A stretch of 64,000 nt of DNA from assembly GCA_026636295.1 (NCBI GenBank), contig CP089456.1, positions 1 through 64,000 of the forward strand. The letters are read 5' to 3'. The notes beneath the pieces were generated by a model. That model was not told the DNA's origin. It ran no database searches and saw only the letters and a list, made by a program, of their open reading frames with translations. Source of the stretch: Medakamo hakoo. Taxonomy: Eukaryota; Chlorophyta; Trebouxiophyceae; Coccomyxaceae. Each line of letters begins with the position of its first letter. Position 1 is the stretch's first letter. The translations under genes were made by a program, and so were the position numbers. Positions 53,909 through 64,000 of this stretch are shown here, one piece after another.

Positions 53909-54584
53909 CTACCTCTCCCCAACCATGGATGCCCGGCCCACCGCTTCAGCGACGGCGCTCGAACTCGCCCGCCGCGGCCTGCCAGGCGGCGCCAGCTCCG
54001 TCGTGTACAGGCGCGCCAGGGCCGCGTACCCCCTCGCATCCCCCGCCCGCAACAGGTTGCCGGCATCGCAATTCAGAGGGGAGTCGGGCGCGGGGTGGGC
54101 GAGCAACGACCGCAGCGCCGTGCACAGGGACGCCAGCGTCCACGCCGGGCTCCACGCCGCCTTCAGGACGTCCATGCACACGTCCCCACTCTTGAAGTGG
54201 ATGTTCGGGTGGAAGACGCGCGTGACAAACCTGGCGGCGGGCGGGGCCAGCGGGTACGACTCCGGGATCGTCAGCACGACGTCAAAGTGGCCGCCCGCGT
54301 ACGGCGTCCCCTCCGGCCCGGCCAGCACCGCCGTCCAGGCGAACAGGTTGTCGCCGTCGGGGGAGAGGGCGACGCCTTCCGGTCCCGGGAGGGGGCCGGG
54401 GCCGGCGCTGCGCAGGAATTCCTTGTACTCCTGGAGGGACGTGTTGGAGGGGGTGGGGTGGGGTGGGATGGCATGGCGGCGGGGCGCGGGGTCAAATGGG
54501 GTCTGCGGCGCGCGCCCCGCTCGGTCGCGTTCCGCCTCCACCCTCCCTCACCTTTTGCAGGCGGGCCCGGGCCGAGCCCATCAT
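53909..54584 (-). CDS. PEX4: Peroxin-4, ubiquitin-conjugating enzyme PEX4
   Basis: E2 enzyme at the peroxisome membrane that mono-ubiquitinates PEX5 for recycling. Exons 54584-54552 and 54430-53909 give 184 residues. The start MMGSARARLQKEYKEFLRS matches plant PEX4. The UBC fold shows FAWTAVLAGPEGTPYAGGHF, IPESYPLAPPAARFVTRVFH, HPNIHFKSGDVCMDVLK with the catalytic Cys, and the PEX4 signature AWSPAWTLASLCTALRSLLA followed by HPAPDSPLNCDAGNLLRAGD. About 25 disordered residues follow the usual end. It is divergent from the 5-phosphatase gene, and PEX19 lies 3 kb away. Confidence 0.95.
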
Positions 54585-54975
54585 GGTGGCGAGGGGGCGA
54601 GCTGCCCGTCCTCGCGCGCGAGGCTGCGTTCGAATTTGCGGGCTGCCAGCCCTCACGCGCGGGCGCGGGGACTGTGTGCGAGATGAACTGTGTGCAGCGA
54701 CCGCCCCGACGGAGCTTCCCACTGCGCCTTTTCGCGCGGCCGGTGTGTTTGACCGCCGCGCCTGGGGGGGGGGGCGCGACGCGGGCGACCCTCCTCCTCG
54801 TCCGCCACCTGCCGCTGGGCGCGGACGGACTTGACCTCGCCTCCAGCCGCGTCTCAGGTGCGGGCGCGCGGTCCCTGCACCTCTCTGGCATCAAGCGAGG
54901 CACCAGACGCGGGGCCGCGAGCGCGCCTCCACCCCCACCCCCCACCCGCCCCTCGCACCCCCGTGTGTCGCTCTC
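54585..54975. other. Divergent intergenic region (PEX4 / 5-phosphatase)
   Basis: A 391-bp spacer between two divergent ATGs. GC-rich throughout, with a short G run near 54766-54774. It must hold both promoters. No gene or motif that I can support. Confidence 0.45.
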
Positions 54976-57447
54976 ATGTCCGACCCGCTCCCTTCGCTGG
55001 AAGCCGCCCTGGACGCGGCTGGCGCGCGCGGCGCCTTCTTGCGCTCGTCCCTCCGGGCCGCGGCCCTGCCGGCCGTCTCCACCCCGCTGCCGCCGTGGTC
55101 CGTCGTCGTCGGGACGTTCAACGTCGCGGGCACGCCCCCGCCTGAAGGCCTCGACCTGGCGCCCTGGCTCACGCCGCCGGCTGGGCGCCCTGCACCAGCG
55201 CCGGACCTCGTCGCCCTCGCCTTTCAAGAAGCCGTCCCACTGTCCGCGGGCAACGTCGTGACGGGCGCGTCCGGCGCGGCGGGCGTGGCAGCCTGGTTGA
55301 GTGCGGCCGACGCGGCGCTGGACAGGCGCGGCGGCAGCTTCACGCGTGTCGCCTCCGCCCAGCTGGTGGGCCTCGTCCTGGGCGTATGGGCGCGCGACGC
55401 CTCCGCTGCCTCGTCCTCCATCCGCGGCGTCCAGGCCACGTCCGTCGGCGGCGGGGGTGGCGGCCTGCGCCTGGGGAACAAGGGGTTGGTCGCGGTGCGC
55501 TTGCTCGCCGCCGACGCGCCGGTCGTGTTCCTGGGCGCGCACCTGCCGTCTGGTGACGGACCCGGCGACGCGAGTCGGCGGGACGCGTGCCTGGCCGACT
55601 GCCTGCGCCGCGGCGCTTTTCCGGAGGTGGCGGTGGGCGCGCCCGACCCGTGGCGCGGGCGCACCAGCCTGGGCGCGGCCGTGGCGGGCGCGGCCGCGGC
55701 ATTCTTAGCCGGCGACCTGAACTACCGGCTGCTGGCGCCTGACGCGACCGTGCGCAAAGTCCTGCGGTCGGTGAACAGGGCGGGCGGCGGCGGCGACGCG
55801 TCGGCGGCGGCGGCGTCCCTGGCCCGCCTCGCCGCGCTGGACGAGCTCTCGCCGTCCGCCCTGGCCGGGCGCGGCGCGGGCGCGGCGCTGACCTGCTGGA
55901 CGGAGGCCGGCCCGCTGAGCGCGTTCCTGCCCACATTTAAACTGCGGGTGGGTGGCGGCGGCTATGTGGGAGATGGCGGCGGCGGCGGCGGGAGCGAGGG
56001 TGGCGGGCCTGCCGCCGCGGCGGCCGAAGGCACGCCGCCACCCGTCCCTCCACCGCCCGCCGTCCCTCCACCGCCCACCCTTCCAGACCCGGCTGACGCG
56101 GGCGCCACCCCACGCACGCCCGCCTGGACGGACCGGGTCCTGTTCCGGGCCCGCGCCGGCGGGTGGGCCGGACGCGAGGACGACCGCCCCCTGTGCGTCT
56201 CCCCCCTGGCCGGCCACTACTGGTCCGCCCCCGCCATCGCCCTGTCCGACCACGCGCCCGTCGCCGCGGGCTTCGAGCTCACGCCCTTTGCGCTCGACGG
56301 CGCCCTGCTGGCGGCGGCGTTGGAGGCGGCCCGCCGTGCGGGCGACGCGGCCGCCATGGAAGCCGTGCCGCGGTGTGAGGCGGCGCCCAAAGCACTCGCG
56401 CTCGGGGCCGTGCCGTTCGGCGCGCCCGTCCGCGGCGGGCTCGTCCTGTCCAACGCGGGCCGCGTGCCCGCCGACTGGGAGCTGGCGCCCCTGCCCGCGT
56501 CGACGTTTGGGGTGGAGGCGGGCGGGCAGGCGCCCGGCCTCCTGCGCCACCCGCCCTGGCTGGCCGTCCACCCGACGGCCGGCACGCTTGCGCCGGGTGA
56601 GGCCGCCGCGATCGAGGTGCGCGCCCGGGGCGGGTGCGGGGCGGCGTGCGGCACGCGCGAAGAGGACGGCGGGCCGGTCCTCCAAGGCCTGCACGCCGCC
56701 GCGGGCGGCAGGCCGTCGCTGGACGCCGTCCTCGTCCTGCGGACCGAGGGCGGCAACGACGAGTTTGTGCTCGTGAGCGCCGACCCAGAGCCGTCGCTCT
56801 TTGGGCGCGCCGTCCGCGCGGCGCCGGCTGCCGCGCTGGCGTCCGTCGTCGCGTCCGCCGACCCGCCTTTGGCACCTGCTGCCCTCGCCCGCGCCGCGTC
56901 GCGAGCCGTGGCAGGCGCGGCCGGCGGCAGGGACCCGGGCGTGGACGGCGTGCGGGGCGTGTTGGATGGAGGCGGCCCGCAGCCCGACATGGGCTCCACC
57001 CCGCCCGCAGACGCGGCCGCGGCGCTGTTCGCCCTGCTGGCCGCCGCGCCATCCCCGCTCCTGCCGCCGGCCGCCGCCCGGTGGTGCCCAGACGCGGGCC
57101 CGGGCGCCCTGGCATCCGTCCTCCAGGGGGAGATGGGCCCGGAGGCGTGGGGCGCGCTGGCCGCGTTGTCGTCCGTCGCCGGGTCGCCCTGCCCGCCCGC
57201 GCTCGCGGCCGCGCTGGCGCCCCTCCTCCTCCCGCCGCCGGCGCTGGCGGGCGCGGGGGATGGCGTGCGCCTGTCCGCGTCCGGGTCGGTCGCGCTGACG
57301 CCAGCTGGCGTGGCGGGGTTGGCGGCCGCCGCGGCCGCGGCGTCCGCGGACGAAGACCGGCGGGCGGCGGTCGTCGCCGCTGCGCTGGCCGCCGCGGCCG
57401 GGGCGGGTGGTGCAACGGGTGCGGCCGGGCGGGGTGCGGGTGTGTAG
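54976..57447 (+). CDS. OCRL/INPP5B-like inositol polyphosphate 5-phosphatase with ASH domain
   Basis: Removes the 5-phosphate from phosphoinositides such as PI(4,5)P2. A single-exon frame of 823 residues. The catalytic domain (about 40-440) has VVVGTFNVAG, LVALAFQEAV, LRLGNKGLVAVRL, FLGAHLPSGDG, AGDLNYRLLAPDA, FLPTFKLR, TPAWTDRVLFRARAGG and SDHAPVAAGFEL. A Gly/Pro insertion of about 45 residues precedes PAWTDR. Residues 470-560 form an ASH-type beta domain (RGGLVLSNAGRVPADWELAP, TAGTLAPGEAAAIEVRARG). The last 230 residues may be a degenerate RhoGAP-like domain (ALFALLAAAPSPLLPPAAAR), as in OCRL. No PH domain is seen. It ends 42 bp before the facing PEX19 stop. Confidence 0.9.
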   Translation: MSDPLPSLEAALDAAGARGAFLRSSLRAAALPAVSTPLPPWSVVVGTFNVAGTPPPEGLDLAPWLTPPAGRPAPAPDLVALAFQEAVPLSAGNVVTGASGAAGVAAWLSAADAALDRRGGSFTRVASAQLVGLVLGVWARDASAASSSIRGVQATSVGGGGGGLRLGNKGLVAVRLLAADAPVVFLGAHLPSGDGPGDASRRDACLADCLRRGAFPEVAVGAPDPWRGRTSLGAAVAGAAAAFLAGDLNYRLLAPDATVRKVLRSVNRAGGGGDASAAAASLARLAALDELSPSALAGRGAGAALTCWTEAGPLSAFLPTFKLRVGGGGYVGDGGGGGGSEGGGPAAAAAEGTPPPVPPPPAVPPPPTLPDPADAGATPRTPAWTDRVLFRARAGGWAGREDDRPLCVSPLAGHYWSAPAIALSDHAPVAAGFELTPFALDGALLAAALEAARRAGDAAAMEAVPRCEAAPKALALGAVPFGAPVRGGLVLSNAGRVPADWELAPLPASTFGVEAGGQAPGLLRHPPWLAVHPTAGTLAPGEAAAIEVRARGGCGAACGTREEDGGPVLQGLHAAAGGRPSLDAVLVLRTEGGNDEFVLVSADPEPSLFGRAVRAAPAAALASVVASADPPLAPAALARAASRAVAGAAGGRDPGVDGVRGVLDGGGPQPDMGSTPPADAAAALFALLAAAPSPLLPPAAARWCPDAGPGALASVLQGEMGPEAWGALAALSSVAGSPCPPALAAALAPLLLPPPALAGAGDGVRLSASGSVALTPAGVAGLAAAAAAASADEDRRAAVVAAALAAAAGAGGATGAAGRGAGV

Positions 57448-57489
57448 TTTTTGACACGTGAACGAGTTCTCTCTCTCCCTGACAATACC

Positions 57490-58835
57490 CTACATGCAGC
57501 TGCACGCGCCGGGAGGGGGGCCCGCACCCCCACCACCCCCGCCCAGCAGCCCGGCCAACCCGCCGCCACCACCCGCCCCGCCCGCCAGCACCGGCGCCCC
57601 GCCCTCGTCAAACGCCAGGCCGGGCGCCAGCTCGTCCACGATGGCCTGCGGCGGCTGGCCGTGCGACTGCATCTCTTGGAGCAGGGCAAAGAGCTCCGGG
57701 AAGCGGTCCGTGGCCGGCGGCGCGCCGGGCGCGCGCCGCGTGCCGCCGCCGCCGTCCGCCCGCCCGCCCGCCTCCTCCGCCGCCTGCGCGTCGTAGACCG
57801 CCACAATCCGGCGGATGTAGGCCAGCTGCGCCCGGAACCGGGCCTCCTCCCCCGGCTCCAGCCGCCCCGCCGCCTTCTCGGACTCCAGCCAGGCCGGGTA
57901 CTTGGCCGCGATTTCGGTCAGCGGCGCGTGCAGGACGTCCCGGGCGAGGAGGGAGCGCATGACGGAATCGGCCAGGCCGGCCAGGGACGCGCCGCGCAGC
58001 CGGGTGGCCGCGCTGTCGCCGCCGCCGTCGTCGTCGCCGCTGCCGTCACCTCCGCCGTCACCGCCCGCTGCTGCTCCGGCATTCAAGGACGCCAACGTGG
58101 CTTCCAGGCGGGCGAGGAGTGGGTCCAGGTCGCCGGGCGTGGACGGGCCAGCGCCGTCGTCGTCGGCGTCGTCGTCGGCGGCGGCGGGCGTGGTCGTGCT
58201 GCCTGCCAGGGCGACAAGGGTGTCGGCCGACGCAGCGGCCGCGCCGGCCCCTCCTCCTCCCTCCCCGTCCGCAGCTCCCAGCTCGGCCATGAGCGCGGAC
58301 AGGGCGGCCAGGTCGTCTGGGGCGAGGGGCAGAGGCGGCAACGGCGGCGTGGTCGTGGTTTTCTGCGTGGCACTCGCACCCCCGCCCCCAGCGCCGGCCG
58401 TCGCGGCCGCGAAGTTAAAGGGCGAGCCGCCGCCGGCTTTCTTGGCGGCTGTGGGCTTGACCGGGCGGGGAGGCAGGGACGGCCCCCGGTTGGTGGCGGT
58501 GGCGGCGGTGGAAGGGGAGGACAGGCGACCGCTGCGACCGCCGCGCCGGCTGAGCGGGTCGGTGCGCAACGGCGCTGCCTCCGCTGCCTGCTGTGGCGCA
58601 GCAGCAGGCTCAGGCTTCGGCGGCGGTGGTGGCGCCGTCAGGGCCGCCAGGGGCGCGTCAAAGTCGGTCAGGGCGTCTGCGTGCGTGTGTGTGTGTGTGT
58701 GTTGGGAGGGGGGGATGGGATGGCGCAAGGCGGGGCGCGGCGCGCGAAAAAAAAAGAGCCGCGTGAGTGGCCTCACTCAGGCCCGCGCAACGCACCATCC
58801 AGCACGGCATCCAGGTCCACGGGTGGCGCGGCCAT
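57490..58835 (-). CDS. PEX19: Peroxin-19, peroxisomal membrane protein import receptor
   Basis: Cytosolic chaperone that delivers membrane proteins to PEX3 at the peroxisome. Exons 58835-58796 and 58676-57490 give 408 residues. The N-terminus MAAPPVDLDAVLDDALTDFD is the PEX3-binding type. The middle is disordered, and the C-terminal helical domain has SVMRSLLARDVLHAPLTEIA, AKYPAWLESEKAAGRLEPGE and FPELFALLQEMQSHGQPPQA. The protein ends CSCM, a CaaX farnesylation motif as in other PEX19s. It lies between the 5-phosphatase (convergent) and a UBE2E-type E2 (divergent), near PEX4. Longer than typical (about 250-300) because of Gly/Ala inserts. Confidence 0.95.
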
Positions 58836-60395
<1,560 letters not shown>

Positions 60396-60565
60396 GCCGC
60401 GTGAGAGTGAAGAAAGAATCAATGAGGTGAGTGGTGTGTGCGCGCGCGCGGGGAGGTGCGCGTGCTTAGCGCCCTGCCGCCGCGTGCGCGCACCCGCATT
60501 TTTAATCTGCTTGCGAGTGGGGGGAGTGGTGTGTGCGTGTGAAAGACAGAAACGAGAGTTTGCAA

Positions 60566-62417
60566 TTACCCCTGCTTCCTGCGGCGGGAGGTCGCGGCCG
60601 CTGGCGTTCCACCACCACCGCCCGCTGCTTGCTGCGCCCACGCGACCGCGGCCAGCGCCCACTCCCCGACCAGCCCGACCGCACAGCTCAGCGACGTCGC
60701 CGCCAAGGGAAGGAAGGGCAAGCGGCCTCTGAAGAGGAGGGGGTGGGCGAGCGACGCGTACACCTCCGTGCCCGCGAGCAGGGCGGCGAGGGCGGCAGCC
60801 CGGGCGGCGAGCAGGCCGCCGCGGCGCGACGGAGGAGCCAGCGCTGGCACCACGCCCAACGCCACGACCGCGTGCGTGGCGACGACAGCAGTCCGCAGCG
60901 CCCACTCCTGCGGCCGGAAAAGCAGGGGGAGCAACGCGTGCGTGGAGGCCAGGGCCAGCGTGGCGTAGTGCGCCGGGTCGGCCGCCAGGGCCGCGACGGG
61001 GCCGGGCGGGGGCGGCGGGATGGCCAGCGGCCGGCTCCCGGGCGGCGCCTTCGCCCCCCCTGCCACCACGCCCAGCGCCAGCCCCGCCAGCAACACGTAC
61101 GGCACCGCCGCCTTTTCGTGCACGTGGTAACCCCAGGCCGCGGCGGCCAGCCCCCCAAACTCCACGGCGGGCAGGAGCAGGCCCGCCAGGGCGGACGCGT
61201 CGGGCGCTGCGACCAGGCCGGCCACCGCGGGCAGTTGGGCCGCCAGCGCGGCCGCCGCCACCAGTCCGGGACCGGGCGTGGGAAAGCAGGCAAAGCGCGT
61301 GACACGGACCAGTCCAGCCGACAGCGCGCCCGCGCCGTCGGACGCGGCGTCGGCGATGCGGGTGAGGGCGCGGGCGGTGGCCCCCGCCCGCACCGCCCGC
61401 CTCGCGGCGGCCACGCCCAGCCCGTCCGCGCCCGCGACCAGGGCCCACGCGTTCGGCGCCCAGTACGCGTGGACGAGGCCGCGGTCCAGCGGGGCCAGGC
61501 GGGACGCGATGGCGGCCAGGGCTGCGGTGCCGCCGGCGGCGTAGAAGGGGGCGAGGGTGGCGGCGAGGACGGACGCCACGGGCGCGGCGACCGCGGCCGC
61601 GACCGCTGCGCGCCCTCTCCAGCCGCCGGGCGCCCTGAGGGCCAGCACGCCGAAGAACGCGGCAAAGACGGGGCCGACCGCCGCAAACAGGTGTTTGGAA
61701 CAGACGAGGGCCGCGTACGTGGCGGCGCCCGCCGCCGTGAGGGCCAGGGCACGACGCGGTGCTGCCTGCGCTCCGCCCGCAGCCGCGGCGGCCGCGCGCG
61801 CGGCGGACGCAGACAGCAGGACGGCGCCCACCAGCCAGCCGCACAGCCAGCCGTTGTACTGAAAGTGCACGTGGTCGAGCAGCAGGAGGCCGGGGCTGGC
61901 GACCACCAGCCCAAACGCCAGGGACCGGGCCGGGTCGGGCAGCGGGGAGGTGGCCGCCCAGGCGGCCGCCGCGAGGCACGCGTCGGCCGCGAGCACGCTG
62001 CCGCGCTGGAAGCGCAGGATGGCCGGCGAGTCGACGGGCTCGGCGGACAGGGTGAGCGCTTCCGGCGCCGCCCGCGCCGCAATGGCGGCCAGCCCTCGCT
62101 GGAACCAGGCGAAGAGAGGCGGGTAGTCGAGCGTCCAGGGCGACGTGCTGTCCGTGTACCTGGGGAGGGGAGGGAGGGGAGGGAGGGGAGGGGAGGGGGG
62201 CGTGGCATGAGAGAGACGGCACTCACTGACTGCCCGGCGCGGGCACGGAGAAGTGGGGACCAAAAAAATGAAGCGCGGCGCACCATGCGCTGAGCGGCAG
62301 TTGCGACGTGACGGCCAGCCAGTTGCGGTGGACTTCATAGTCCGTGGACCTGTACACGGCGGGCGTGGCCAAGGCCAGTTTGAGGGCCGTGACGGCGGCC
62401 AGGGTGCGGGACCGCAT
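60566..62417 (-). CDS. ALG8: Dolichyl-P-glucose alpha-1,3-glucosyltransferase ALG8
   Basis: ER membrane enzyme that adds the second glucose to the dolichol-linked N-glycan precursor. Exons 62417-62227 and 62159-60566 give 594 residues, near the usual 530. The luminal signature spans the splice junction: YRSTDYEVHRNWLAVTSQLP, LSAWCAALHFF, YTDSTSPWTLDYPPLFAWFQ and RGLAAIAARAAPEALTLSAE. Further motifs are LRFQRGSVLAADACLA, LLLLDHVHFQYNGWLCG and YALVCSKHLFAAVGPVFAAF-like helices. About ten membrane segments follow. STSPWTLDYPP and NWLAVTSQLPLS favour ALG8 over ALG6. The 67-bp intron is the shortest in the window and is C/T-rich. Confidence 0.92.
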
Positions 62418-62742
62418 CGCGCGGGGAGGGGGTGGCGGCGAGGTCGAAACGAGCGCGCGGCGAGCACGGGGGGGACACACGGCCGCCCCACGGTGGGTGA
62501 ACGCCCGGCGTGGGCGGTGACTCGCAGCGGGCTCGCTTGACGCACGACGCCCCTGGCTCCCCGACGGAGAAGTGGGGCGGGGAGTGAGGGAGCGGCGGCA
62601 CGCCCTCCCGTTCGGCCCGGCCCCCCCTGCCTCGCGTCGCGCCAAAGAGAGACGGAGCAATGCCTCTGCTCTGGCTTCACTCCATTCACTTTCCGACCAG
62701 CAAAAAAAAACCCTCCTCCGCGCTCCCCACTCGCAACCCACA
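62418..62742. other. Divergent intergenic region (ALG8 / THI4)
   Basis: A 325-bp spacer that must hold the ALG8 and THI4 promoters. It has an A run at 62701-62709 about 35 bp before the THI4 ATG. No thiamine-related motif recognised. Confidence 0.45.
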
Positions 62743-64000
62743 ATGCCGTCCATGCTGCTGTCCAAGGCCACCGTCGCGCCCACGCGCACGAACACCCGCC
62801 GGTCGCGGTGAGTGACGGGGTTGAGCTGCGGGCGGTGGAGAGGCGGTGGGAAGGGCACAGGTCGATGCAGCCGCAGTGGCGACCCACCTAGCCTAGCCAC
62901 CGCGCCCTCGCGCGCGCCGTGCGTGAGCGTTCCCCGGCTCCCTGCCTCGCCAGAAGTCAAGCCAGAGCGATGGTGCTTGTTTTGACATGGACAGGCAGAT
63001 CGATGGGGCCTGGCCCAGCCGTGCGTGGCGGGCCGTTTGTCCGGCCCCCCCATCCCCGCTTTGTCGGAGGCATGCAAGCCGCCGAGCAGCCGCTTCTCTT
63101 ACAGAGCCCGGCCGCCGCCCACCCCCTCCGCCCGCGCCCTCTCCACTCCCCATGCATGCATTGCAAGATACGGCGCAACTTATGGGCACGAGCCGGGCGC
63201 GAAGGGAGCGGCTGTTCGGGAATGCGCCGAAGGAGAAAAGAAAACTCGCGAGCCGACTGCTCGCGTGGCGCGGTCGGGGCTCGCGGATGCGGCCGCCACC
63301 ATCCCTCCCCCCCCACCGCCACCCCCTGCCTGTGGGGAGGGGAGCTCTCCTCCCCCAACCCGCACGCACCCGCCCTCGCTGTCGCACTGCGTCACTGCCT
63401 CACACCGCCCCCTCCCTCCTCCCCCCACCCACCAAAACCCCGCCTCCCCTTCCCTACACAGCGCCGCCCTGGCCGTCCGCGCCCAGGCCGCCGGCGCGGG
63501 CCACATCGCCGCCGGCGAGACCGCGACGCCGTACGACGACTTCAAGTTCGCGCCCATCCGGGAGTCCACCGTCTCCCGGGCCATGACGTCCCGCTACTTC
63601 AAGGTGAGTGAGAGCAGGGGGTGGAGGGGGCGGCGCGCGGCGCGGGGGTGAGGAGAGAGCCCGCCCGCCACACCTCCACCCACCCACCCCGCACCTCTCA
63701 AACCTTGTCGCACTCCCTCTCCTCCCCCCCCCCCCCTCCCTCACTCTCATCACAGGACCTCGACGAGTTTGCCGAGTCGGACGTCATCATCGTCGGCGCC
63801 GGCTCCGCCGGCCTGTCGTGCGCGTACGAGTTCACCAAGCACCCGGAAATCAAGGTCGCCATCATCGAGCAGGTGCGTGTTGCTGCCTGGGGCGTGTGTC
63901 GTCATCGGCGTGTGTGGGGTGGCGGCTCCCAGCCCTGTGCGCGCCGCCCCGCGTCGACCTCACCCCCCCCCACCCCCCCCCCACCCCCCCCCCCCCCCAC
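62743..64000 (+). CDS. THI4: Thiamine thiazole synthase THI4, 5' part
   Basis: Makes the thiazole half of thiamine from NAD and glycine in the plastid, often as a single-turnover enzyme that gives up its own cysteine sulfur. Exons 62743-62807, 63462-63603 and 63756-63872 encode the first 108 residues, and the gene runs off the window. The leader [20 protein letters not shown] is transit-like. The mature start [20 protein letters not shown] with [20 protein letters not shown] and [20 protein letters not shown] (GxGxxG nucleotide fold) is typical THI4. The active-site Cys region lies outside. Intron 1 is 654 bp. The last 40 bases shown are an intron C tract. Confidence 0.96.
63962..64000. repeat. 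C-rich tract in THI4 intron 3
   Basis: A long run of C broken by single A residues occupies the last bases of the window, inside the third THI4 intron. It is the C-rich 3' arm expected from the intron pattern described in the findings. Confidence 0.7.

Noticed and set aside
55945-56085. Intron inside the 5-phosphatase gene before PAWTDR
   Set aside because: A gtgggt donor and ccttccag acceptor exist, but their phases do not match, so the Gly/Pro stretch is kept as coding.
62808-63461. TPP riboswitch in THI4 intron 1
   Set aside because: Algal THI4 genes can carry one, so I looked for the conserved CTGAGA and CTGATCTGG-like blocks in this 654-bp intron and saw neither. One could still lie beyond the window.

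Overview
This is a very GC-rich (about 70% by eye), gene-dense nuclear chromosome end from a photosynthetic eukaryote, most likely a green alga. Base 1 lies inside a telomere of the 6-bp CCCTAA (TTAGGG) type. Evidence for the green lineage is a nuclear plastid-type Cpn60 alpha chaperonin (plastid-encoded in red-lineage algae), a plant-type RimM protein with extra repeats, an ATXR4-like SET protein, a plant-type PUT polyamine/amino-acid transporter, a CXC (TSO1/TCX-like) factor and thiamine thiazole synthase. The species cannot be named from this window. No virus-like element, transposon, rRNA, tRNA or CRISPR array was recognised.

Layout. 1-156: telomere and a decayed telomere edge. 326-9949: PI4K alpha and the RimM-like protein, both on the minus strand. 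10299-23002: a coiled-coil protein (+), a VTT/TVP38 membrane protein (-), a plastid-type unknown (+), peptidyl-tRNA hydrolase (-), a doubtful disordered frame (-), Cpn60 alpha (+) and the APC transporter (-). 23270-35776: five tandem minus-strand genes, namely NAA25 (NatB), the DBP8/DDX49 helicase, NSF, an AT-hook bZIP factor and the N-terminal methyltransferase NTMT1. 36067-41520: a DUF819 membrane protein (+) and the CXC factor (-). 41860-53809: five tandem plus-strand genes, namely a DUF1824-like protein, the SET protein, a free-standing ProRS-type anticodon-binding protein, the ribonucleotide reductase large subunit and a multi-membrane TRP/Flc-like protein. 53909-64000: strictly alternating strands, namely PEX4 (-), an OCRL-like 5-phosphatase (+), PEX19 (-), a UBE2E-type E2 (+), ALG8 (-) and THI4 (+, cut by the window end).

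Genes are packed 40-660 bp apart. I resolved exon structure by requiring matching splice phases and family alignment. Every spliced complete gene model closes in frame, and the THI4 exons present keep one frame. Introns are few per gene, and most of the short ones share an odd design: a G(T)-rich 5' arm starting gtgagtg/gtgcgtg and a C(A)-rich 3' arm ending ccaccccag/cacag, so the two ends of the intron are complementary. This is the most interesting system-level signal in the window.

Functional themes: peroxisome biogenesis (PEX4 and PEX19 within 5 kb), phosphoinositide turnover (PI4K alpha, OCRL-like phosphatase), secretory traffic (NSF, VTT protein, ALG8), N-terminal protein modification (NAA25, NTMT1), plastid or organelle gene expression and folding (RimM-like, Pth, Cpn60), and nucleotide or cofactor supply (RNR, THI4). 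Apart from PEX4/PEX19 the neighbours do not form an obvious pathway cluster.
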